This document shows, in pieces, positions 1-5,118 of a stretch of DNA of 5,151 bases; position 1 is the first letter of the stretch; each line of letters opens with the position of its first letter. Source of the stretch: Clostridium sp. SCN 57-10 (GTDB lineage Bacteria > Bacillota > Clostridia > Oscillospirales > Butyricicoccaceae); contig MEFT01000126.1 of the NCBI GenBank assembly GCA_001725215.1, positions 2,034 to 7,184 on the forward strand. The letters are read 5' to 3'. The translations under genes were made by a program, and so were the position numbers. Under the pieces are notes generated by a model that was not told the origin of the DNA, searched no databases, and saw only the letters and a list, made by a program, of their open reading frames with translations.

Positions 1-1008
1 CGGGCCGGCCCAGGATACCAAAAGCCGCTGCCTCATACTGCTTTTGAATGGCGCGAGAATGGAGAAAACCGCAATGGGACGCGCGACAAACGTGAGAAAC
101 AGCGCAACGAAAAGCGCGGGTAGCGCCACACGCGGAAGTTGTGATGGAAACGAGAGCAGCCCCAGCAAAAAGAACAGGATAATCTGCATAAGGCCGGTCA
201 CGCCGTCGAAAAAATGGACAAGCGTGCGCTTGTTTTTGAATTCACGGTTGCCAAGCAGAATGCCGACGATGTAGGCGCTTAAGTAGCCGTTTCCGCCGAG
301 CGCCGCGGGCAGAGCGTAAGCAAATACGGCGATGGCGAAAATATAAATGGCGTCAAACCCATCTGAAGCGAGGCGCAGCCGCTTAAGCCCCCACAGCGCG
401 GCATACGCGATACCCACGCCGAACAGCGCGCCGTATACTATCTGCGCGAAAATCAGATACGCAATTTTCCCGCCGCTGGCGCTGCCGCTCATAACGGAAA
501 GTATGATGGCGGTAAGCATATACGAAGTGGGATCGTTGCTCCCGCTTTCGACCTCAAGAAGAGACGCCGTATTGTCTTTCAGGTTAAGGCGCTTCGAGCG
601 CAGGATGGAAAACACGGAGGCGGCGTCGGTCGAGCTGATGACCGAACCGATAAGCATGCTTTCGAGCAGCGGAAGACGCAGCGCGAAATGGCAGAAAAGT
701 CCTGTGATGCCCGCCGTCATGATAACGCCGAGCGACGAAAGCAGCACAGCCTGCGTGGCAACGGGCGCAGCCTCGCTCCATTTGGTGCCGAAGCCGCCGT
801 AAAACATGATAAAAATGAGTGCGATCGAGCTGATTTGCTCGGCGATATGGAAGTCGTCGAACGGAATTTTAAACAGTCCGTCGGAACCAAAGGCCATGCC
901 CAGCAAAATAAAGGCAAGCAGGACGGGAATCCCAAGTCGGTTCGATAGTTTGCTGAAGCCCACGCAGGCGATCAGCACAGCGGCGGTAAAAAGCAGAAAT
1001 ACCGGCAA
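1..1008 (-). CDS. Potassium/proton antiporter, CPA1 (NhaP2/CvrA-like), 5' part
   Basis: This is an integral membrane cation/proton exchanger, cut by the left window edge after 336 codons. The reading frame is open throughout and consists of about ten hydrophobic segments separated by short loops. Diagnostic CPA1 motifs are visible: SSTDAASVFSIL at about residues 125-136, and LEVESGSNDP at 151-160, which contains the Asn158-Asp159 pair expected to carry ion binding. RLLVSWAGP at the edge is also typical of the family. Family members usually run to roughly 480-570 residues, with a cytoplasmic TrkA-C (RCK) domain after the membrane part, so the missing portion should include the last helices and that domain. 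The start is a TTG at 1008, preceded eight bases upstream by the Shine-Dalgarno AAGGGGG (1017-1023); an in-frame stop lies at 1039-1041. Potassium/proton exchange is inferred from family resemblance; sodium/proton exchange is the main alternative. Confidence 0.93.
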   Translation of the reverse strand, partial: MPVFLLFTAAVLIACVGFSKLSNRLGIPVLLAFILLGMAFGSDGLFKIPFDDFHIAEQISSIALIFIMFYGGFGTKWSEAAPVATQAVLLSSLGVIMTAGITGLFCHFALRLPLLESMLIGSVISSTDAASVFSILRSKRLNLKDNTASLLEVESGSNDPTSYMLTAIILSVMSGSASGGKIAYLIFAQIVYGALFGVGIAYAALWGLKRLRLASDGFDAIYIFAIAVFAYALPAALGGNGYLSAYIVGILLGNREFKNKRTLVHFFDGVTGLMQIILFFLLGLLSFPSQLPRVALPALFVALFLTFVARPIAVFSILAPFKSSMRQRLLVSWAGP

Positions 1009-1030
1009 ATAAAAATCCCCCTTTATGTCA

Positions 1031-1047
1031 GTATAATATCATTATAC
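1031..1047. repeat. Perfect palindrome over the antiporter -10 box
   Basis: GTATAAT and ATTATAC form a perfect 7-base inverted repeat around a 3-base centre (ATC on plus). It covers the antiporter -10 hexamer and the predicted transcription start. Its position and symmetry fit an operator for a small dimeric repressor, but a TATAAT-like box is AT-rich and easily forms such a palindrome by chance. No regulator gene is visible nearby. Confidence 0.4.
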
Positions 1048-1069
1048 CATAAAAAGAGCGGTGTGGAAA
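1041..1069 (-). promoter_or_regulatory. Sigma-A extended -10 promoter of the antiporter gene
   Basis: On the minus strand a perfect TATAAT (1041-1046) is preceded by TGG, giving the extended -10 form TGnTATAAT. A weak -35 TTTCCA (4 of 6 consensus bases, 1064-1069) lies 17 bases further upstream. Transcription would begin near 1034, leaving a short leader of about 25 bases containing the AAGGGGG ribosome site. The extended -10 would compensate for the poor -35 box. Confidence 0.75.
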
Positions 1070-1222
1070 GCTGAAATTTCGGCCGATTTTGGTGAAATGG
1101 CAGAGCGACGCAAAAAAAGATGGTAAAAGACGAATTTTGAATGTTTTTTACTGAAATTGTGTGAGAACGCGGAAACAGAACTGGAAAATGAAAAGAGAAA
1201 AAAGGAAATAAGGGCGCAGAAA
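1070..1222. other. Purine-rich intergenic stretch, no gene seen
   Basis: This stretch is rich in A and G on the plus strand and more AT-rich than the antiporter gene or the beta-helix gene. Minus-strand open frames across it give low-complexity Phe/Ser/Leu-rich translations with no ribosome site and no recognisable domain, so they are read as shadows. No tRNA, terminator or convincing promoter was seen. With the small ORF and promoter candidates that follow, it makes up the 400-base gap between the antiporter and the first cysteine-rich gene. Confidence 0.6.
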
Positions 1223-1240
1223 AGAGGAGCCGCAGATAGA

Positions 1241-1386
1241 ATGGACGCCTCTCTTTGATTGGGCAATATGCTGCAGTTGGTGTAAAAAGTAAGCGCGGCA
1301 GTCCGATGCCTTTGGGTTTGACAAAGAACGGATCGGCGCAATACGAGATAGGTGCTGATGGAACTTCCGTGCTTTGTGCTACATAA
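1241..1386 (+). pseudogene. Small ORF with apparent one-base frameshift (about 48 codons if restored)
   Basis: A ribosome site AGAGGAG (1223-1229) precedes ATG at 1241, but this frame reads only five codons (MDASL) before TGA at 1256-1258. The frame one base back is open from 1240 to TAA at 1384-1386 and reads as credible protein, for example MPLGLTKNGSAQYEIGADG from codon 1306. One extra T in the CTCTTTGA run at 1251-1258 would join the two into a 48-residue protein. As it stands, the only long reading would use TTG at 1255 (43 residues), which has no ribosome site. The stop lies 24 bases before the TTG start of the next gene. It could be a degraded small gene, a sequencing error in a T run, or a chance open frame. 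The product is not recognised. Confidence 0.3.
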
Positions 1387-1390
1387 AATA
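1363..1390 (+). promoter_or_regulatory. Possible sigma-K-type promoter before the cysteine-rich gene pair
   Basis: CATAAAATA at 1382-1390 fits the sigma-K -10 pattern CATAnnnTA, and an AC at 1363-1364 lies 17 bases upstream in the usual -35 position. Transcription would start near 1397, leaving a very short leader that keeps only the AAGGTGA part of the ribosome site. An alternative is a sigma-A promoter with a perfect TTGACA at 1318-1323, but no good -10 hexamer follows it. The match is short and degenerate; it gains weight only because the genes behind it look spore-related. Confidence 0.3.
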
Positions 1391-1410
1391 CAGCGAGGAA
1401 GGTGAGCACA

Positions 1411-1785
1411 TTGCCTAGTCCAAGTACGAACGATGATAATGAAGCGATTGTCCATCAGCTGGTGAAGGTGCAGGCGCAGGTTGTCATTACTCCGCTTGTG
1501 AAACACGGCACACCTAAGGTATATTGTGTTGCAGCTGATTTTAATCAAGATTGTAATTGTGATATATACAGGGGAGACTGTTGTAACATAAGGAGAAACG
1601 GGGAATGCGGCTTTACCCTTACACAGATTCTTTGCATCGAAATTCCTATCTCATTCGACGTTGACGTAGATGTCAATGGCAGAATATCCTGTTGCGGCAA
1701 AGCTGATTTGGGTCCATGCTGCACTCCGCCCAAAAAGCCGTGCAGTACAGACTTACGCCCTCAGTTTTGCCCATTTGACGATTAA
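1411..1785 (+). CDS. Cysteine-rich protein, possible spore-surface component
   Basis: A 124-residue protein with 13 cysteines, including three CC pairs (57-58, 94-95, 103-104), and no signal peptide or membrane segment. Residues 19-39 (KVQAQVVITPLVKHG...C) and 66-82 (CGFTLTQILCIEIPISF) align with residues 37-57 and 74-90 of the next gene's product: 8 of 21 and 8 of 17 positions are identical, without gaps. The two proteins are therefore paralogous in this domain. The TTG at 1411 is preferred because AGGTGA (1400-1405) lies five bases upstream; GTG at 1402 would be too close to GAGG. A Cys-rich, alternating beta-type sequence without an export signal fits proteins laid onto the spore from the mother cell, but this is inference. 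It is probably co-transcribed with the gene 50 bases downstream. Its codons are more AT-rich than those of the flanking minus-strand genes. No named family is recognised. Confidence 0.8.
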   Translation: MPSPSTNDDNEAIVHQLVKVQAQVVITPLVKHGTPKVYCVAADFNQDCNCDIYRGDCCNIRRNGECGFTLTQILCIEIPISFDVDVDVNGRISCCGKADLGPCCTPPKKPCSTDLRPQFCPFDD

Positions 1786-1835
1786 GGAGTTTTGCTAAAG
1801 GTCTGTGATCAAAATATTCGAAGGGCGTGTTCTGA

Positions 1836-2606
1836 TTGGCAAATTGTCCTGAATGTGTACAAATGAATTCTGGTGCCGAAGCTTTAGTGGCGGATGTTAT
1901 GCTGGCTGAAAATGATTGTCCTACAGTGGTTCATGAAAATGTATGTGTGCAAGGAATTGTAACAATTTTACCTAGCGTCACGAGCGGCGAAAGCAGATCT
2001 CAGTGCCTTGGCGGCCCAATCATAGGAAGCTGTCCGGGCCGCTTGGAGAGATCTTGCAGTTTTACGGTCAGTCAAAATATTTGCGTCCAGATTCCGTTGG
2101 TGTTTTCTGCGACGGCGACTGCGGCTCCCAATGGATTGGTATGTGGAACCCCTGGCACCGGAGAATGCCCCATTGGAGTCGCCTGCACGCACACCATTGG
2201 GTTTTATCGAGAGCATCCGGATGAAACCAACGCTCTGATTACGGCGACGGGTGGGTCAATAATGCTCGGCAGCGGTACAGGGCTCAGCTTTATTGTCACC
2301 ACATCAAATGCAATAAGCGTGCTGGATTTTAATACTCCCGCTCCTCCGGCACCGGACTCGCCTCCGTATGCGGGCCCGTATCAAGTCCTTTATGCACAGC
2401 TGCTCGCAGCAAAGCTAAACGTTTTGAGATTAATCGCGTTGGGTGTTCAGCCTTGCAACGCTGCGCTTCTTGCCATTGTGGCCGCTGATAATTTCCTTGG
2501 GGCGTCTCCAGAGGGTGGAATGGATGGTGCCTCTGACGTTCAAGAGCCTCTTGCTCAGTTTAATGAAGGCAAAGCTCTGGGATGCCCGCCCCATTGCGCC
2601 GAATAA
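1836..2606 (+). CDS. Two-domain cysteine-rich protein with GYWKNHP-like C-terminal domain, possible spore-surface protein
   Basis: A 256-residue protein with 14 cysteines. The N-terminus (MANCPEC) has no signal peptide. Residues 36-103 form the domain shared with the preceding gene, with CVQGIVTILPSV (37-48) and CSFTVSQNICVQIPLVF (74-90). From Cys117, CTHTIGFYREHP matches the start of the CTxTxGYWKNHP domain known from many secreted and surface proteins. Its other hallmarks follow: a tyrosine-rich turn with YAQLLAAKLNVL (186-197), an IVAADNFL helix (214-221), and LAQFNEGKALGCPPHC (239-254) at the end. The Pro-rich segment at 167-180 is probably a loop. TTG at 1836 is the only early start: a TGA lies directly before it, and AAGGG (1821-1825) is a weak ribosome site ten bases upstream. 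The next candidate, ATG at 1863, has no ribosome site. A structural role on the spore surface, cross-linked through cysteines, is inferred. An intrinsic terminator follows 17 bases after the stop. Confidence 0.82.
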   Translation: MANCPECVQMNSGAEALVADVMLAENDCPTVVHENVCVQGIVTILPSVTSGESRSQCLGGPIIGSCPGRLERSCSFTVSQNICVQIPLVFSATATAAPNGLVCGTPGTGECPIGVACTHTIGFYREHPDETNALITATGGSIMLGSGTGLSFIVTTSNAISVLDFNTPAPPAPDSPPYAGPYQVLYAQLLAAKLNVLRLIALGVQPCNAALLAIVAADNFLGASPEGGMDGASDVQEPLAQFNEGKALGCPPHCAE

Positions 2607-2623
2607 TATCTAATTGGACAGAT

Positions 2624-2659
2624 CAGGCAGCCCCATCAAGGGCTGCCTGCATTTTTTTT
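2624..2659 (+). terminator. Intrinsic terminator of the cysteine-rich gene pair
   Basis: CAGGCAGCCC (2624-2633) and GGGCTGCCTG (2640-2649) form a perfect 10-base stem with a 6-base loop, followed by CA and eight T residues (2652-2659). It works in the plus direction; no T run follows the stem on the minus strand, so it is not an evident terminator for the convergent beta-helix gene. Confidence 0.95.
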
Positions 2660-2706
2660 CGCGAGAACGGCAGCCGTGTTTCAATACGACAGCCAATCGG
2701 ATACGA

Positions 2707-4338
2707 TCATTTTTTTACGGTCAGTGCTCCGACTGCAACTTTGGCGCCCGGATCAAGCTCTAAAAGCGCAACCTTTCCCGGATCCCATCCGGCTCTATAA
2801 GCGAGCATCTTCCATTTGAAAAGCATGGGCGCGCTCTCACGCTGAATATAGGTGTTCCCGGATAACGTCGGCTCACCTTCGGGCGTTTGCCCGATCACAA
2901 GTAGGCTTGTTTTCGCAAGGCAAAGCACGTTGTTGCGTATCACATAGTTTTCGCAGGGCGTCATCGCATCGTGGCCCATAATCGCGGCGTCCCAGTTATT
3001 GACCGGTCGCTGCACGCACCAGCCATAGCCGGAATAAAGGATGTAATTATTTTCGATCAAAAGATTTTTATAAAGGTTTTTGTTCCCGTCTCCATCCGCC
3101 TCTGTCCAGCAGAAGATCTCGATGCCGTAATCGCAGCGTTCGATCAGATTGCCCGAGTAAGTGATGTTTTCCATGCGCCCGTCCCCTTGGTTGCTCGCGC
3201 CCGCATCGTAAATATCGTGAATATAGCAGTTGCGCACGATGTACAGGTCGTAGCTGCCGTCGTTTTCCACGCCGTTGCCAAACCGCATGGGTTCTTTGCC
3301 GTCAACGTAATAGTGGATGCAGCCGCCGATCCAGCCGAGCTCGCAGTTTTGCACCACGAGCCGCGATCCCCAGTTAAAGATGCCGTGCGAGCCGCAATAA
3401 AGTATGGCAAGGTTATCAAACACATTGTCCTTGCCGGGGACTATGGTGTCGCCCAGAAGCATAAACCGCACCGACGAGAATACCTTGGCGGGGTTTCCCG
3501 CGTCGCAGCGCAGATAAAGCGGCCTGGGGTCTGCCGGTACTTCTCGCCCGGTCAAAGGCACGGTTGAGAACATATCGGTGGCGGAGTAGAAGCTGAGGTC
3601 GTCCTTTAGGTCTTTTGCGACGTCAAACACCCTATCCGGCGTGTTGGCAGGCACCCATTGACCGTCGATATACCAAGGCGTTACGCGGATTCCGTTTGCT
3701 TCGCCCTCATTAAAAACGATGCAGCCGCAGTCGGGTACTGCGTCCTTGTAAATCCAGACATTATCCGTGCCGGCGAGAAGCGTCCAGTCTGCAGGGTCGC
3801 TCGCTATGCGCGATGTACCATAAAAGCGGGGTTTTTCGCCCTCGCCATACGCAGAATAGGTAACGCCGTCGCGGCCGAAAAGCTGCCCGTTCCATGTGCC
3901 GCCACGCTCAAAAAACACCGCGTCGCCGCGTTTGAGCGCAGCACCGCTCACACGCTCCAACGTAGCCCAGGCGGTTTCGGGGGAACGTCCGTCGTTTGCG
4001 TCATCACCCATGCTCGAAACATAATAGGCCGTTCCGTTGTAGGTTTCGCCTTCCGTAAACGTGTCGGCTTTTACGAGCGTTGTTTTGCTGCTTAAAATGC
4101 TTGTTCGAAGCGCGTCCGCCTCTTTTTGAACCTGCTCGAGAAGCAACGTCGCCTCGTCGGGCGCCGGAGGCGTCGTAAGCGCGGATGTAGAAAGCGCCTC
4201 CGTCGTTTTCGCCGCTTCCGAGGATTCCGCTGCGGCGGGGCTGGCGCGCCCGCAGCCAAAGACGTTTACCGCCAAAAGCAGGCAGAGCAATAATACGGTC
4301 GGGCGCTTCATCGCGGCATGGTTGCGTTTATCTATCAT
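2707..4338 (-). CDS. Surface lipoprotein with right-handed parallel beta-helix
   Basis: A 543-residue predicted lipoprotein. Residues 11-28 are a basic then hydrophobic signal peptide ending in VFGC; Cys29 would be the lipidated residue, although Phe at -2 is unusual for a lipobox. A Ser/Ala/Thr/Pro-rich linker (30-62) and a short helical stretch (62-85) follow. The folded part opens with YYVSSMGDDANDGRSPETAW (105-124) and GDAVFFERGGTWNGQL (138-153), the usual entrance to pectate-lyase-like and DUF1565-type beta-helix proteins. Residues 300-500 contain repeated beta-helix coils with NN or GN turns (for example LLIENNYILYSGYG, YVIRNNVLCL). The fold suggests binding or cleavage of a polysaccharide outside the cell; no catalytic residues can be assigned safely. 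ATG at 4338 is chosen because AAGGAG (4347-4352) lies eight bases upstream. It is a single-gene unit with its own promoter, convergent with the cysteine-rich pair. Confidence 0.9.
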   Translation of the reverse strand: MIDKRNHAAMKRPTVLLLCLLLAVNVFGCGRASPAAAESSEAAKTTEALSTSALTTPPAPDEATLLLEQVQKEADALRTSILSSKTTLVKADTFTEGETYNGTAYYVSSMGDDANDGRSPETAWATLERVSGAALKRGDAVFFERGGTWNGQLFGRDGVTYSAYGEGEKPRFYGTSRIASDPADWTLLAGTDNVWIYKDAVPDCGCIVFNEGEANGIRVTPWYIDGQWVPANTPDRVFDVAKDLKDDLSFYSATDMFSTVPLTGREVPADPRPLYLRCDAGNPAKVFSSVRFMLLGDTIVPGKDNVFDNLAILYCGSHGIFNWGSRLVVQNCELGWIGGCIHYYVDGKEPMRFGNGVENDGSYDLYIVRNCYIHDIYDAGASNQGDGRMENITYSGNLIERCDYGIEIFCWTEADGDGNKNLYKNLLIENNYILYSGYGWCVQRPVNNWDAAIMGHDAMTPCENYVIRNNVLCLAKTSLLVIGQTPEGEPTLSGNTYIQRESAPMLFKWKMLAYRAGWDPGKVALLELDPGAKVAVGALTVKK

Positions 4339-4383
4339 GCTGAGTTCTCCTTCGTTTAAAAGACGGCAGCACCGTTTTTTACC

Positions 4384-4412
4384 ATTATCGCGCCGAAGGA
4401 GTGTGCTGTCAA
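4384..4412 (-). promoter_or_regulatory. Sigma-A promoter of the beta-helix lipoprotein gene
   Basis: A perfect -35 TTGACA (4407-4412) and -10 GATAAT (4384-4389, 5 of 6) are separated by exactly 17 bases on the minus strand. Transcription should start near 4377, giving a leader of about 40 bases with an AAGGAG ribosome site. This predicts fairly strong housekeeping expression of the lipoprotein. Confidence 0.85.
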
Positions 4413-4432
4413 GGTGATTACTTCGCGGGGGT

Positions 4433-4471
4433 CAAATAAAAAAGACAGGCAAAGCCTGTCTTTTTTATTTG
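4433..4471 (-). terminator. Long perfect hairpin terminator of the tRNA operon
   Basis: CAAATAAAAAAGACAGGC and its exact complement form an 18-base perfect stem around a 3-base loop. The GC-rich core GACAGGC/GCCTGTC is flanked by A6 and T6 tracts, so it can terminate in either direction. On the minus strand it starts at the encoded CCA end of tRNA-Lys and ends just upstream of the lipoprotein promoter, insulating the two transcription units. Confidence 0.93.
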
Positions 4472-4545
4472 GTGAGTCATCGGGGATTCGAACCCCGGAC
4501 ACCCTGCTTAAAAGGCAGGTGCTCTGCCGACTGAGCTAATGACTC
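4470..4545 (-). tRNA. tRNA-Lys (UUU)
   Basis: A 76-base cloverleaf with acceptor stem GAGTCAT/ATGACTC, discriminator A and encoded CCA. The anticodon loop CTTTTAA sits between CCTGC and GCAGG, giving anticodon TTT. The T arm carries the standard GTTCGAAT. It is the last gene of the operon, and its CCA overlaps the outermost base pair of the terminator hairpin. A 61-base spacer with a terminator-like hairpin separates it from tRNA-Gln. Confidence 0.97.
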
Positions 4546-4570
4546 TTATGGAGCGCCGGGGCGCAAATAG

Positions 4571-4598
4571 AAAAACGCCCTGCCGTTTAGCCAAGGCG
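4571..4598 (-). promoter_or_regulatory. Terminator-like hairpin between tRNA-Gln and tRNA-Lys
   Basis: On the minus strand CGCCTTG (4592-4598) and CAGGGCG (4576-4582) can form a 7-pair RNA stem (one U-G pair) with a 9-base loop, followed at once by five T residues (4571-4575) and then CTATTT. This has the form of a modest intrinsic terminator or attenuator inside the operon. It could also serve as an RNA processing site, or be a relic of a rearrangement that joined tRNA-Lys to the operon. Confidence 0.45.
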
Positions 4599-4606
4599 GA
4601 AAGAAC

Positions 4607-4681
4607 TGGCTGGGATGGCAGGATTCGAACCTACGAATGCCAGAGTCAAAGTCTGGTGCCTTACCGCTTGGCGACATCCCA
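4607..4681 (-). tRNA. tRNA-Gln (UUG)
   Basis: A 75-base cloverleaf with acceptor stem TGGGATG/CATCCCA (first pair U-A, typical of tRNA-Gln), discriminator G and encoded CCA. The anticodon loop CTTTGAC between CCAGA and TCTGG gives TTG. The D arm GCCAAGCGGTAAGGC is characteristic of bacterial tRNA-Gln. The spacer to tRNA-His upstream is about 27 bases. Confidence 0.97.
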
Positions 4682-4708
4682 TCGCAACGGGAAGATAAAA
4701 AAAGAAAA

Positions 4709-4786
4709 TGGGGTGGGTAATGGGATTCGAACCCACGACATCCAGAACCACAATCTGGCGCTCTAACCAACTGAGCTATACCCACC
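4709..4786 (-). tRNA. tRNA-His (GUG)
   Basis: The cloverleaf has acceptor stem GTGGGTA/TACCCAC, anticodon loop TTGTGGT (anticodon GTG) and encoded CCA. The extra 5' G (G-1, at 4786) opposite discriminator C73 is the identity signature of tRNA-His and is included here; without it the 5' end is 4785. The spacer to tRNA-Arg is only 13 bases. Confidence 0.97.
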
Positions 4787-4799
4787 ATATCAAATTGAA

Positions 4800-4876
4800 T
4801 GGCACGCCCGAAGGGATTCGAACCCCTGGCCTACTGCTTAGAAGGCAGTTGCTCTATCCGACTGAGCTACGGGCGC
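4800..4876 (-). tRNA. tRNA-Arg (UCU)
   Basis: A 77-base cloverleaf with acceptor stem GCGCCCG/CGGGCGT (the first pair is a G-U wobble), discriminator G and encoded CCA. The anticodon loop CTTCTAA between ACTGC and GCAGT gives TCT, which reads AGA and AGG codons. The D and T arms are standard. Confidence 0.97.
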
Positions 4877-4902
4877 ATATGCATGATTCACGCGCTCATG
4901 GT

Positions 4903-4976
4903 TGGAGCGGGTGATGGGAATCGGACCCACGTATTCAGCTTGGAAGGCTGACATTCTACCATTGAATTACACCCGC
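4903..4976 (-). tRNA. tRNA-Gly (UCC) with C55
   Basis: A 74-base cloverleaf, first gene of the operon, with acceptor stem GCGGGTG/CACCCGC, discriminator T and encoded CCA. The anticodon loop CTTCCAA between TCAGC and GCTGA gives TCC. G18-G19 are present in the D loop (AATGGTA). The T loop reads TCCGATT rather than TTCGATT, so position 55, normally U (pseudouridine), is C (template base at 4924). The D stem starts with A10-U25 instead of G10-C25. The rest of the cloverleaf is intact, so it is probably functional. Confidence 0.93.
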
Positions 4977-4988
4977 GCAAGTTCGACA

Positions 4989-5001
4989 CTGATTCAATCA
5001 G
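4989..5001 (-). repeat. Short palindrome at the 5' end of the tRNA transcript
   Basis: CTGATT and AATCAG flank a single base, giving a small hairpin of about five pairs. It lies at the predicted first bases of the tRNA precursor, some 12-25 bases before tRNA-Gly, where it could stabilise the leader until RNase P cleavage. Its length is near what chance allows. Confidence 0.35.
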
Positions 5002-5008
5002 CTTTTCA

Positions 5009-5038
5009 AGTTTAGCATGAAAGGTCGGCTGTTGTCAA
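5009..5038 (-). promoter_or_regulatory. Sigma-A promoter of the tRNA operon
   Basis: A perfect -35 TTGACA (5033-5038) is followed after 18 bases by TAAACT (5009-5014, 4 of 6), which is preceded by TGC to give an extended -10. The predicted start is near 5002, about 25 bases before tRNA-Gly. No other promoter is evident before the remaining four tRNA genes, so it probably serves the whole operon. Confidence 0.75.
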
Positions 5039-5059
5039 GAGGGATCGTATGATGCGGCG

Positions 5060-5088
5060 AAAAAATTTTAAGAGCCGGGGCGGCGGCT
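5060..5088 (-). terminator. Weak terminator-like hairpin
   Basis: On the minus strand AGCCG and CGGCT (5084-5088 and 5073-5077) form a 5-base GC-rich stem with a 6-base loop, followed by CTTAAAA and then six T residues (5060-5065). The T run is displaced by several bases, so termination would be weak. It lies about 30 bases after the possible gene end at 5119, where a terminator would be expected. Confidence 0.35.
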
Positions 5089-5118
5089 AAATCTGCCGAA
5101 CCGGCGGGATTAGGGTGC

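Noticed and set aside
44..1012. Plus-strand open frames opposite the antiporter
   Set aside because: The minus strand encodes an unmistakable antiporter through the whole interval; the plus frames are Arg/Ser-rich shadows without ribosome sites.
1023..1548. Two overlapping minus-strand open frames of 128 and 168 codons
   Set aside because: They give Phe/Ser/Leu-rich low-complexity translations, have no ribosome site, and overlap the antiporter promoter and the first Cys-rich gene antisense.
2667..2677. ACGGCAGCCGT palindrome as terminator for the beta-helix gene
   Set aside because: The stem is only four to five pairs with a tiny loop, and no T run follows on the minus strand.
2971..4095. 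Plus-strand frames of 198 and 145 codons opposite the beta-helix gene
   Set aside because: The minus-strand frame has signal peptide, beta-helix motifs, ribosome site and promoter; the antisense translations have no recognisable features.
4553..4564. GCGCCGGGGCGC hairpin just upstream of tRNA-Lys
   Set aside because: A four-pair stem with no T run; more likely just GC-rich spacer.
4539..4914. Short open frames over the tRNA cluster on both strands
   Set aside because: They are translations of tRNA genes; phrases such as GIRTHDIQNHNLAL and GFEPTTSRTTIWRS are well-known artefacts of tRNA antisense reading.
4470..4976. CRISPR-like or repeat-array reading of the recurring GGGATTCGAACC segments
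   Set aside because: The recurrence is the conserved T arm of consecutive tRNA genes.
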